From Streptomyces lanatus (GTDB taxonomy: Bacteria > Actinomycetota > Actinomycetes > Streptomycetales > Streptomycetaceae), in assembly GCF_014655715.1 (NCBI RefSeq), contig NZ_BNBM01000001.1, positions 312,742 to 376,741 on the forward strand: a DNA stretch of 64,000 nt. The letters are read 5' to 3'. This document shows positions 54,514-63,500 of this stretch, piece after piece; within the stretch, counting starts at the first letter, position 1, and each line of letters starts with the position of its first letter. Below the pieces are notes generated by a model. That model was not told where the DNA came from. It saw only the letters and a program-made list of their open reading frames with translations, and ran no database searches. The position numbers were made by a program, and so were the translations under genes.

Positions 54514-54878
54514 CGTGATCGGCCCCGTCATTGGGCACCGCAACCCGGCTTCGGGGATACGAGCCGCGTGCCGCCGCGAGGGCGCGCGTCCCGCAGCCGG
54601 GCCTGCGCGGACGGCTCGGCGTCGCACTCAGCACCGGACCTCCGCAGCACAGACGATCACTGTCAGCAAGAGGCCGTACGGAGCTGAGGCTGCCATCGCG
54701 CGACTCAGCGATGGCGCCACACCCGCTGCGCCCGATACCTTCAACGGAACCGGCGCTGAACTGCGCAAAGCCGTCCGACTCGACCTCGCGATCACCGCCA
54801 ACGAGGAGCACCCGGCCCGTCACGTGGACCTCGTGGTGCAGGGCGGGCTGCTGGAGAGGGAAGAGGCGATGACGCTGC

Positions 54879-55340
54879 TCACCCCGGTGGCGTTGTATTC
54901 CGTTCTCCTCGCGAGCGGTTGACGACGCTGGACAGGGTGAGTGCGGTGACCGTGTCCCGCACGCCGGGCATCTTGGCAATCTCCTCCCAGATGCTCCGTA
55001 CACGTTCCAGCGAGGCCGCCTCCAGGCGCACCATGATGTCGAAGTCACCGCTGAGGATCTCGCAGATGACGACCTCCGGGATGCGCTTGAGCGCGGCCAG
55101 GACGTCGCCGCCACGCATGCGGTCCTGGCGGTACACGAGTACGAGTGCGGAGACCACATCGCCGGTGTCGTCGCCCGCGCGGACGATGGTGTAGCCGGCG
55201 ATGCGGCCCTGGCGCTCCAGCCGTTCGATGCGCTGGCGCACCGCATTGCGGGACAGCAGCACCTTGCCGGCCAGCTCCGAGTGCGAGATACGGGCGTTGC
55301 GGGTCAGCTCGGCGATGATCTTCTCGTCGATGGCGTCCAC
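54879..55340 (-). CDS. AsnC/Lrp-family regulator 1
   Basis: A 153-residue feast/famine regulator. The N-terminal HTH is IAELTRNARISHSELAGKVL with SRNAVRQRIERLERQG; the C-terminal RAM ligand domain is EVVICEILSGDFDIMVRLEA. GTG at 55340 follows AAGGAGACGG and matches its paralogue at 59287-59748. Lrp proteins respond to amino acids and frequently control their catabolic genes. It follows remnants of an ABC operon whose promoter may once have been its own. Confidence 0.92.
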   Translation of the reverse strand: MDAIDEKIIAELTRNARISHSELAGKVLLSRNAVRQRIERLERQGRIAGYTIVRAGDDTGDVVSALVLVYRQDRMRGGDVLAALKRIPEVVICEILSGDFDIMVRLEAASLERVRSIWEEIAKMPGVRDTVTALTLSSVVNRSRGERNTTPPG

Positions 55341-55429
55341 AGCGAACCGTCTCCTTCGCGAATCGGTCAAGGTCGCAAACCCCCACGGCATGGGTCTCCG
55401 GCGAGACCGGGTGCTGGAGGCGAGGCCGT

Positions 55430-55668
55430 GTCGGCGGGCCTTCAGCAGGCCGCCGCTCCGGTCGAAGCGGGACCAGGCTTGTCGCGGAGCTTCTTGCGCT
55501 GTGCCTGTCGCCGTGGCCGGCTTGACGTCGGCCACCTTGACGGAAGGTGTGGCGACACCGAGTTGAGCCGCGAGTCCACTCCAACCAGCGTTGGGGACGG
55601 CCGCTTCGTTCCTCAGCCACCAGTCGATGTCCGTGTCGAAGCCCTTGTCGCAGTGGTTGGGCGCACCG
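55430..55668 (-). pseudogene. Collapsed binding-protein/PotA junction relic
   Basis: Read on the minus strand, it joins the end of a binding protein (GFDTDIDWWLRNEAAV, matching 37302-38408), the first residues of the ATPase (ATPSVKVADVKPATATG, matching 36170-37309) and a late ATPase piece ([13 protein letters not shown]). About 2 kb between these parts is gone. The neighbours upstream (deacylase, then oxidase) keep the order of the big operon. Confidence 0.85.
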
Positions 55669-55690
55669 ACGTGGGCGGGCATGCGGCCCG

Positions 55691-56662
55691 TCAGTGGTGC
55701 GGGGCAGCGATGGCGGCGAGGTGCGTGCCGGGGCGCACGGTCAGCCCATTCATGTTGTAGATGATCGTTCCGGTGGAGACGGCGGAGACCTTGTGTTCGG
55801 CGCCGTCGATCGGGTCGATGATGCGGCCGATGGTCTGCCCCTCGGTCACCTCGTCACCGGTGACCGCGTCGGGGTACCAGAGGCCTGCGGCCGGAGATTC
55901 GACCTCGCCCGTCCAGATCCAGTCGCGTGGCGGTACGGTCACCGGTGCGAGGTCCTGCGGCGCCTCGATGACACCGAGGTGGTGCAGGATCCGGTACAGG
56001 GCGTCGAGGAGCCTGCGCACGGTGACGGGGTCGCGGTCGCCGAGCTTTCCGGTCTCGACGAGGATCGCGGGGACGCCCTGCCGGTTCGCCGCGGCGTGGC
56101 TGTTGCCGCCGTCCGGGCTGGTGCCGAAGATGACCCGCTCGTATCCGACCGCGTGGGCCATTCCCCTGTTCTTCGCGTCCAGTTCGTCGTCGCCGGTCAG
56201 GCGGTAGCCGACGAAGTCGAGCAGACGCTGGTCGATGCCGCCGCTGTGCAGGTCCACGTAGGCGTGGGCACCGTCGATCAGGTGCTCGAACAGCCAGGCC
56301 GCCATCCGGTCGGTGGGGCCGCCGTCCTTGTCGCCGGGGAAGACGCGGTTGATGTTGACGCCGTCCAGCGGGGAGATGTTGAGCCTGCCCCCGTACACGG
56401 CCGGGGGATTTGCCACGGGGCAGATCACCACCTGGCCGGCGACATCGTCCGGTTCCAGCAGCCCGGCCAGGCGAGTGGCGGCGTCGACGCCGATGAACTC
56501 GCCGCCGTGGACACCACCGGTGATCACGACCCTGGGACCGGGGCGGGAGCCGTTGACGAGGATCAGGGGAACCTCCGCCGTCGTGGGGCCGAGGTCGGCG
56601 GGCAGAACCCCGCGGGTCTTCCGGCCGGGCCCGGCCCGCAGCGCGCCGATGGTCAGGGTCAT
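55691..56662 (-). CDS. AstE/AspA-like zinc deacylase, third copy
   Basis: A 323-residue metallohydrolase with complete zinc motifs ITGGVHGGEFIG and VDLHSGGID, and NRVFPGD. Paralogue of 38485-39546 and the parent form of the deleted copy at 5143-5757. It lies 18 bp downstream of the oxidase gene. Transporter genes that should follow are reduced to a scar, so the pair may now work with a transporter from another copy. Confidence 0.88.
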   Translation of the reverse strand: MTLTIGALRAGPGRKTRGVLPADLGPTTAEVPLILVNGSRPGPRVVITGGVHGGEFIGVDAATRLAGLLEPDDVAGQVVICPVANPPAVYGGRLNISPLDGVNINRVFPGDKDGGPTDRMAAWLFEHLIDGAHAYVDLHSGGIDQRLLDFVGYRLTGDDELDAKNRGMAHAVGYERVIFGTSPDGGNSHAAANRQGVPAILVETGKLGDRDPVTVRRLLDALYRILHHLGVIEAPQDLAPVTVPPRDWIWTGEVESPAAGLWYPDAVTGDEVTEGQTIGRIIDPIDGAEHKVSAVSTGTIIYNMNGLTVRPGTHLAAIAAPHH

Positions 56663-56680
56663 GGCTTACCTCGTTCGGAC

Positions 56681-57820
56681 TCAGGCCGCGGTGCGGCCGT
56701 TTGTGGTGATGAAGTCGATCGGCTGGGAGGTACGGCCCTCCAGGGCGAGGTCCGCGGCGATGTCCCCCATGGCGGGCGAGATCTTGAAGCCCTGGCCGGA
56801 GAAGCCGGCCAGCAGGACGATGTCGTCGCAGCCCGGCAGAGGGCCGACCAGCGGGCGGGTGCTGTCGGTGTAGCCCTCCATGAAGACGGACAGGCGTACC
56901 GGATCGGGGTTCAGGCCGGGCAGGTGGCGTCGCACCGCCGTGGTGAAGGCCTCCAGCTCCTCCGGTGCGACGGTCCGGTTCAGGCGGTTCGGGTCCTCCA
57001 CGGGCTTGTGGTGGGGCTGGGGCAGGCCGAGCTTGACGGCAAGGCCGTCCGGGGACGGGATGCCGTAGAAGGGGATGTCGCCGCAGCGGACGAAGGCGGG
57101 ACGCTCCGCGTCCGTCGGGTGGTCCTCGTGGGGCAGGAACCAGGCGCTGATCGCACGGTAGACGCTCACTTCCCACGGTAGGTCGGGCAGCAGATCGCCC
57201 ACCCAGGGGCCGGGAGTGACGACCGCGGCGTCGAAACGCTCGGTGTCGGTGTCGGTGCGGATCTCCACACCTCCCCCGGCGACGGGAGTGACTTCCCGCA
57301 CCGGCGTGTAGCGGCGGATCCGGGCGCCCAGCTCCTCGGCACGCCGGGCCGCGGTCTGGACCGTCAGCTCGGGGCGGACAAAGCCCGCGTGGGAGTCGAG
57401 GACCACCAAGTCGCCTTCATCGACGCGGAACTGTGGGAAACGCTTCGTCATCGCCTCGGTGTCGATCACCTCGTGGTCGAGGCCGTGTTCGGCGATGCCG
57501 TCCATGACGGTACGTATCTCGGGGTCGTCGGCCGGCCCCATGACCAGGGCTCCCGTCAGACGGCGCAGTTCCCGCCCGGTCTCCGCCTGCAACTGCTTCC
57601 AGAGGGCGTCGGCGTGCCGGACGAGCGGCACATAGCGGCCGTCGTGGGTCTGCACGCTGCGGAAGACCCGGGTCTCACCGCCTGCGGCGCTGCGGTCGTG
57701 ACCGGGCGCGAACCGGTCGTAGCCGACGACCTCGGCACCCCGGGTGGCCAGCCGCCAGGCGGCCTGGCTGCCCATCGTTCCCACGCCGACCACCGCGACG
57801 CGCTTCCTCGCAGCTGACAC
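56681..57820 (-). CDS. SolA-like FAD amine oxidase, second copy
   Basis: A 379-residue flavoprotein collinear with 39549-40688: VAVVGVGTMGSQAAWRLATR, AAGGETRVFRS and GFSGQGFKISPAMGD. The two copies differ at many positions, more than the deacylase or permease copies do, which suggests divergence in substrate. The flavin-linking cysteine of sarcosine oxidase is again absent (PSPDGLAVK). GTG at 57820 is preceded by the same leader as the other copy. Confidence 0.88.
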   Translation of the reverse strand: MSAARKRVAVVGVGTMGSQAAWRLATRGAEVVGYDRFAPGHDRSAAGGETRVFRSVQTHDGRYVPLVRHADALWKQLQAETGRELRRLTGALVMGPADDPEIRTVMDGIAEHGLDHEVIDTEAMTKRFPQFRVDEGDLVVLDSHAGFVRPELTVQTAARRAEELGARIRRYTPVREVTPVAGGGVEIRTDTDTERFDAAVVTPGPWVGDLLPDLPWEVSVYRAISAWFLPHEDHPTDAERPAFVRCGDIPFYGIPSPDGLAVKLGLPQPHHKPVEDPNRLNRTVAPEELEAFTTAVRRHLPGLNPDPVRLSVFMEGYTDSTRPLVGPLPGCDDIVLLAGFSGQGFKISPAMGDIAADLALEGRTSQPIDFITTNGRTAA

Positions 57821-57907
57821 AGGACTTTCCTTTCGTATCACCGGGCCGCAAGCTGGGCCCCGAGCATGAGGAGGCTTTGTGGCGACTCGGAGGGGGCGCG
57901 CCTCATC

Positions 57908-57939
57908 TTGTGCCACAATGTGGCACGCCATGCTATTAT
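57908..57939 (+). promoter_or_regulatory. IclR-type operator-promoter without an iclR gene
   Basis: TGCCAC-AAT-GTGGCA (57911-57925) is a perfect palindrome, followed by the extended -10 TGCTATTAT (57931-57939). About 50 bp further on it still matches the leader of the first IclR gene (CAGAGGATGACAGTGGCT versus CAGAGAATGACAGTGGCT), but no IclR coding sequence follows. It lies divergent from the oxidase gene, as at 40854. Confidence 0.7.
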
Positions 57940-58145
57940 CTGGCACAGAGGATGACAGTGGCTCAGGGGCGAGTCAAGAGGCCCAGCGGATGGCCGCGCG
58001 ACCCGACCTCACCTCGCTCGTGACCTTGCCCGGTCTTCGTGCACTGGCGGATGCCCCTTCATCCCGGACGGCGAAGCGGTGACCGCTCCCCCACGCACCG
58101 GGCGCTCCGCGCCACCTTGCTTCTGGTTCCCGGGGGCGGCTCACG

Positions 58146-58720
58146 CTACCGACCCACCACTGGGGCCAGTTGGGACCGGAGGGTGCCGGCGAGGGGCTGC
58201 AGGGAGCCGTCGAAGGCGGCGGATCCGATGGTGAAGGCGTCGGCTCCGGCTGATGCGAGCGCCTGTATCTGGCCGGTGTTGGTGATCGAGCCGGCGACGA
58301 CCAGACGGCCGGTGGTGGCGGCGCGGGCGGCGCGGACCAGGTCGAGAGGGTCGGCATCGGTGGCGCGGTACGCGAGGAGGTCGACGCCGGCGCAGCCCGC
58401 GGCCTCCGCTCGTCGGCAGTCATCGGCGATGCGGCCCGGGTCACCGGCGAGGCGTGTGGGGTGCCCCACGGGTTCTCCGGCGAAGGGCAGGTAGCCGATG
58501 GATGTGCCGTGCAGGAGGTGGAGGGTCTCCTCGATCCAGGTGCCGCCCATCAGCCAGTCGACGCCGAGTTCGGTGGCCGTCCGTACCGAGGCAAGTGCCT
58601 GGTCCCGGTGGGTGCTGACGACTTCGAGGTAGGTGGTGGCGCCCATGTTTTTGATGCGGGTGTGGAGCTGGGCGAGGGTGTCGGGGTCGACCTCGATGTC
58701 GGACGAGGTGGCACAGGCGC
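58146..58720 (-). pseudogene. TIM-barrel protein fragment, HisA-like
   Basis: About 190 residues of a phosphate-binding beta/alpha-barrel type protein (DIEVDPDTLAQLHTRIKNMG; VVAGSITNTGQIQALASAGA; DAFTIGSAAFDGS). The 3' end looks natural; the 5' end merges without a start into the kinase-like relic next to it, so the beginning seems lost. I do not recognise the exact family. Confidence 0.45.
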
Positions 58721-59253
58721 AGGAGCAGGGCGTCGTCGCCGAAGCCGCCTGCCTTGACCACCACGGGAAGGGGGAGTCGGCCGGTCAGGGATCCGCGGAC
58801 GACGCCGGGTTCGGGTTCGTCGAGCAGGTCGATGCCGGTGGCGCCAAGGGGCTGGAGCACCGTGGTGGCCGTTTCTCCCCCGGTGATGACGAGTGCGTCG
58901 ACCGTGTGGTCCTCGGCCAGCGCCTGTACGACTGCGGCCTGAGAACGGGCGAGTTCCTGTGCGGTCTGTGGCGTGTGGCGTTCATCGGGTGTCTGCAGGG
59001 TGAGGATGGGGGCCGTCATGCCGCGCAGCGTCTCCACAGCCGGGGCCGGATCGACGCTGACGGTGACACCCTGGACGTCCACCCTGGTGTGCAGCTCGGC
59101 CAACTGCCGCCGGGTCGCAGGGTTGGTGCCGCCGACCACGATCAGTGGACGTCGGGCCGGCGGCAGGGCGGGCGGTGACGCAGCGCTGTCCGTAGCGCGT
59201 GCGCACCTTCGGGCCAGGGCGGCAGCCAGACCTGGGGAGCCGACCCACAACAC
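58700..59253 (-). pseudogene. DUF1537 four-carbon acid sugar kinase, C-terminal piece
   Basis: The segment IVVGGTNPATRRQLAEL, VDALVITGGETATTVL and LPVVVKAGGFGDDALL matches the C-terminal nucleotide-binding domain of DUF1537 (OtnK/DtnK-like) kinases. The N-terminal ~200 residues are missing: the frame ends where the asnC-linked duplicate begins (near 59262). The 3' side runs into the TIM-barrel relic. Both ends therefore look broken. Confidence 0.65.
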
Positions 59254-59286
59254 TTCGTCGAGCCGCGGAAGAGGCGATGACGCTGC

Positions 59287-59748
59287 TCACCCCGGTGGCG
59301 TTGTATTCCGTTCTCCTCGCGGGCGGTTGACGACGCTGGACAGGGTGAGCGCGGTGACCGTGTCCCGTACGCCGGGCATCTGGGCGATGTCCTGCCAGAT
59401 GACTCGTACGCGTTCCAGCGAGGCGGCCTCCAGGCGCACCATGATGTCGAAGTCGCCGCTGAGGATCTCGCAGATGACAACCTCGGGGATGCGTTTGAGC
59501 GCGGCCAGGACATCACCGCCACGCATGCGGTCCTGACGGTGGACGAGTACGAGCGCCGAGACGACATTGCCGGTGTCGTCGCCCGCGCGGACGATGGTGT
59601 AGCCGGCGATGTGACCCCGGCGCTCCAGCCGTTCGATGCGCTGGCGCACCGCATTGCGGGACAGCAGCACCTTGCCGGCCAGCTCCGAGTGCGAGATGCG
59701 GGCGTTACGGGTCAGCTCGGCGATGATCTTCTCGTCGATGGCGTCCAC
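59287..59748 (-). CDS. AsnC/Lrp-family regulator 2
   Basis: A 153-residue paralogue of 54879-55340, with about ten differences, among them QGRI versus RGHI in the linker and SIWEEIAK versus VIWQDIAQ. The HTH is identical, so both should bind the same DNA. GTG at 59748 follows AAGGAGACGG. It lies downstream of a 448-bp gap (59749-60196) in which I see no gene, and could respond to an amino acid imported by the adjacent transporter copy. Confidence 0.92.
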   Translation of the reverse strand: MDAIDEKIIAELTRNARISHSELAGKVLLSRNAVRQRIERLERRGHIAGYTIVRAGDDTGNVVSALVLVHRQDRMRGGDVLAALKRIPEVVICEILSGDFDIMVRLEAASLERVRVIWQDIAQMPGVRDTVTALTLSSVVNRPRGERNTTPPG

Positions 59749-60196
59749 GGTCGACCGTCTCCTTCACAAAGTCCGTGGAGATGGCAGCCCCTACGGCACG
59801 CGGATCGCGGGTGCCATGGGTTCCTGCGGAGCATGGTGCGTGCCGGTTGCTGATCAAGCTCAGGATGTGCCCGGCCGGGATCAGAGCCGGCGGCTCAACG
59901 CGTGTGTCGAGCCTCTGGACGCCGGGCGTGGCTGTGCAGGTTCATGTGTACGCCGACAAGAGGTCAGCCCGGCGGGGAAGAACCGAGGCTCCCCACCGGG
60001 CAGTCGTGGCTGCTTAACGTGTCGAAGATCCGTCTGGGCGGCCAGGCCGGCGACATCATGGCCGCCGCCGGAGACTGGCGGCCACCCGGGCGGACTTGGT
60101 CGCGCCGCTCGTGGCCGTCGCGGAACTGATCACCACTCCGGTCACTGCGTTGCCCGGCCAGGACGCGGGCGAGCCCTGCCGCTCGTGTCGGCTTGC

Positions 60197-61682
60197 TCAG
60201 GTGTTGAAGCCGGGCATGGACAGGTACTTGAGCTGCTGGTACTCGTGGAGGCCCTCGGGCCCGCCCTCGCGGCCCAGGCCGGACTGCTTGACCCCGCCGA
60301 AGGGTGCCGCGACCTCGGAGACCAGGCCGCGGTTGATGCCGACCATGCCGGCCTGCAAACGGGCGGCGACCCGGCGGGCGCAGTCGATGTGCGACGTCAT
60401 CACGTACGACGCGAGGCCGTGCTCGGTGTTGTTGGCCACCGCTATGGCCTCGGCCTCGGTGGAGAACCGGTGGATGGCGGCGACGGGGCCGAAGACTTCC
60501 TCGTGCATGATCGCGGCGTCGGCGGGGACGTGGTCCAGCACGGTGGGGGCAGCGTAGTGGCCCGGCCCGTCAGGGATGTCCGCCGTGCCGGCGACGACGG
60601 CACCACGGGCCACGGCGTCCTCGACGAGGTGGCGGACCTTGTCCACCGCACGGTGGTCGGCCAGCGGGCCGAGGCCGGTGTCCTCACGGTCCGGGGGACC
60701 CACCCGGATGGCGGCCATCTGTTCGCCCATCGCGGCAGCGAACGCGTCGGCGATTCCCTCCTGGACCAGGAACCGGTTGGCGCCGACACAGGACTGGCCG
60801 CCCAGCCGCATCTTCGCGATCATCGCTTCGCGGACCGCGAGGTCGAGGTCGGCGTCGTCGAAGACCAGGAACGGCGCGTTGCCGCCCAGCTCCATCGAGG
60901 TGCGCAGCACCCGGGCACCACTCTGCTGAAGCAGCAGCCTGCCGACCGGGGTTGACCCGGTGAAGGACAGCTTGCGCAGCCGGGGGTCGGCCAGCAGAGC
61001 CGTGGGTGACCGCTGCTGCGTCGCTGCTGGTGATCACGGTCAGCACTCCCGCGGGCGCACCGGCCTCACGCGCCAGCTCGCCCAGGACCAGGGAGGACAG
61101 GGGCGTCAGCGCGGCCGGTTTGAGCACGGCGGTGCAGCCGGCGGCCAGGGCGGCGGCGACCTTGCGGGCGGCCATGGCCAAGGGCACGTTCCACGGGGTG
61201 ATCAGCAGGCAGGGGCCGACCGGTTCGGCGACGGTGACGATGTGACTCTTGCCGTCGGGTGAGGGGGTGCTGCGTGCGTGGGGGCGGACCGCTTCCTCGG
61301 CGTACCAGCGGAAATAGGCCGCGGCGTAGTCGACCTCGCCCCGGGCTTCCGTGATCGTCTTGCCGATCTCCAGGGTGATGATCCGGGCCAGACGCTCACG
61401 GTGTTCGAGCAGTGAGTCGGTGAGCCGGTGCAGGACGGTTGCGCGTTCCCGCGGGCTGGTGAGGGCCCACTGGTCGGCGGCCGCGGCCACTGCGTCCAGC
61501 GCTTTGAGCGCGTCTTGTGCGCCGCAGTCGGCGACGGTGGCTATGACTTCCTCGGTTGCGGGGTTGCGCACCTCGAAGGTGCGACCGCCGGTGGCGGGTT
61601 GCCAGTCGTGGGCGAGGAAGCCGCGGGGGACGGATTCGAGGAGTGCCGACTCCCCTGAGGGAGCGGTGAGCGTGTCAGTCAT
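60197..61682 (-). pseudogene. Aldehyde dehydrogenase with one-base frameshift
   Basis: The N-terminal part from ATG 61682 reads normally to VITSSDAAAVTH, then shifts. The other frame continues SMELGGNAPFLVF, the Cys motif GGQSCVGANRF and a normal C-terminus ending at 60197. The total span is 495 codons plus one base, fitting a single extra G/C at 61000-61001. Restored, it would be a succinate-semialdehyde-type dehydrogenase related to 43217-44656. Real inactivation and sequencing error cannot be separated here. Confidence 0.88.
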
Positions 61683-61740
61683 GCGCGTGGCTCTTTCGCT
61701 GATCGCAGGATGGTGTGTTGAGAGCACGATCGGTGGGTGG

Positions 61741-62607
61741 TCATACGGCGTCGCCTCCCGGGTTGGCGACTCCGACCGTGTTCTCGACCGACAGCAGGGA
61801 GTCCTGGCGTCCGGAGCCGAGCCAGCGCACGAGGGCGACGAGGCCGAGGGCGAGGATGGCGAAGGCGATGAGGATGGCGCTGACGGCGGTGACGCTGGGG
61901 TCGATCTCGAAGGTGAGGGAGTTGTAGACCTGGACGGGGAGGGTGACGGTGTCGACGGAGGAGAGGAACTGGGAGATGTAGAACTCGTCGAAGCTGGTGA
62001 TGAAGGAGAAGATCGCCGCCGCGATCATGCCCGGCGCCGCCAGCGGGAAGGTGATGCGCCGGGCGATCGTCAGCCGGCCGGCGCCCATGCTCGCCGCGGC
62101 GTCCTCCAGCCGTTCGTCGATGCCGCGCAGGGTCGCGATCAGGATCAGTACCGCGATCGGGGAGGCCAGCACCGTGTGTCCGAGGGCGATGGCGATGGGG
62201 CTGCCCAGCATCGCGGCGGGTTCGAAGAGGAGGAACAGGCCGAGTGCGGTGACGATCTGGGGGATGACCAGGGGGCCGAGGACCAGGGCGAAGACCGCCG
62301 AGCGCAGCGGGAGTTCGCTGCGGACCAGCGCGGTCGCCGCGGTCACCCCGATGATCAGAGAGAACACGGTGCTCAGGGCGGCGACCAGGGCGCTCAATGA
62401 CAGCGCGGCCGGCCATTTGCTGCCGCCGGCGAACAGGGCCTTGTACCAGTTCAGCGTCCACGCCTCCGGGGGGAAGGAGGCGAAGGCGTTGTTGCTGAAC
62501 GAGGTGACGAGGATGACCACGATCGGCAGCGCGAGGAAGAGCAGGATCACCGTGGCGACCGCGGTGAGGGCGATGCGTCCGGTGAGGGACTTGCGCAGCT
62601 CCATCAT
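61741..62607 (-). CDS. ABC permease, PotC type, second copy
   Basis: A 288-residue permease that differs from 34407-35273 at three residues (FAGGSK, ARRITF, GGDAV). Same topology and EAA loop. It overlaps its PotB partner by 4 bp. Downstream comes an aldehyde dehydrogenase instead of the aminotransferase seen in the main operon. Confidence 0.93.
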   Translation of the reverse strand: MMELRKSLTGRIALTAVATVILLFLALPIVVILVTSFSNNAFASFPPEAWTLNWYKALFAGGSKWPAALSLSALVAALSTVFSLIIGVTAATALVRSELPLRSAVFALVLGPLVIPQIVTALGLFLLFEPAAMLGSPIAIALGHTVLASPIAVLILIATLRGIDERLEDAAASMGAGRLTIARRITFPLAAPGMIAAAIFSFITSFDEFYISQFLSSVDTVTLPVQVYNSLTFEIDPSVTAVSAILIAFAILALGLVALVRWLGSGRQDSLLSVENTVGVANPGGDAV

Positions 62608-63497
62608 GTGGCGCTCCTCTTCCTACGGCTGGCGCCCAGCGAGGTCACGGCCTTGACCAGGAGCAGTCCGGCGAGGGTGAGGACCAGCAGGATGACGCCC
62701 TGCGCGGCCGCCCCGTTCCACTGGTTCTCCTTGGTCACCTGCTGGTTGATGAGGGTGGCGATCATCGTCTGGTTCGGTCCGCCCATCAGGGCCGGGGTGA
62801 TGTAGTAGCCCAGCGAGAGGATGAAGCTGAGCAGTCCGGCACTGGCCAGGCCGGGGGCGACCAGCGGCAGATAGATGCGGCGGAAGATGGTCACCTTGCC
62901 TGCGCCCATGCTGGCCGCGGCCGCCAGCAGGCGGCGGTCCACACCGCGCATCACCCCGTACAGGAGCAGCACCGTGTACGGGAGCATCATCGAGGTGGTG
63001 CCGATTACCACACCCAACTCGTTGTAGAGCAGCTGAAACGGCGCTCCGGGGACCGACAGGCTGGTGAGGCTCTCGTTCACCAGGCCCTTGTCACCGAGCA
63101 TGATGATCCAGCCGTAGGTACGTACCAGGGCGCTGACGAAGTGCGGCACTACCACGACCAGCATCGCAAGTCCCGCAAGGATGGGCTTGAGCCGGGAGAT
63201 CGCCTGGGCCAGGACGAACCCGAACACCAGGCTCAGCGCGGCCGTCTCGGCGGAGATCCGCAGCGTGGTGAACAGCACGGAGAGGTTCACGCCGGTGAGT
63301 GCGTCGGCGTACCAGTGCAGGGTGAACGAGCCGTCGGCGTCCTTCAGGCTGAGCAGCAGCGTGGAGAAGATCGGGTAGACGAACAGCACCAGCAGATAGA
63401 CCACAACTGGCAGCGCGTACAGGATCCCTACGCGGGTTTTGCGGGAGGCCAGGAGCTTGCGCGGGCGGGCGGGGGTGGTGGCGGTGAGGGCGGCCAT
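62604..63497 (-). CDS. ABC permease, PotB type, second copy
   Basis: A 297-residue permease almost identical to 35270-36166 except for the first ten residues and a few single changes (ETAALS, AQAISR, SRRKRS). EAA loop AAAASMGAGKVTIFRRIYLP intact. It starts 3 bp after the ATPase stop, as in the main operon. Confidence 0.93.
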   Translation of the reverse strand: MAALTATTPARPRKLLASRKTRVGILYALPVVVYLLVLFVYPIFSTLLLSLKDADGSFTLHWYADALTGVNLSVLFTTLRISAETAALSLVFGFVLAQAISRLKPILAGLAMLVVVVPHFVSALVRTYGWIIMLGDKGLVNESLTSLSVPGAPFQLLYNELGVVIGTTSMMLPYTVLLLYGVMRGVDRRLLAAAASMGAGKVTIFRRIYLPLVAPGLASAGLLSFILSLGYYITPALMGGPNQTMIATLINQQVTKENQWNGAAAQGVILLVLTLAGLLLVKAVTSLGASRRKRSAT

Positions 63498-63500
63498 GGC

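Noticed and set aside
54317..54922. Open 201-codon frame on the plus strand upstream of asnC
   Set aside because: No recognisable family, no ribosome site, overlaps the asnC 3' end and the repeat at 54434-54513. Likely open by GC bias.
59749..60196. Possible small genes between asnC2 and the frameshifted dehydrogenase
   Set aside because: Short open frames on the plus strand show no family features or ribosome sites.
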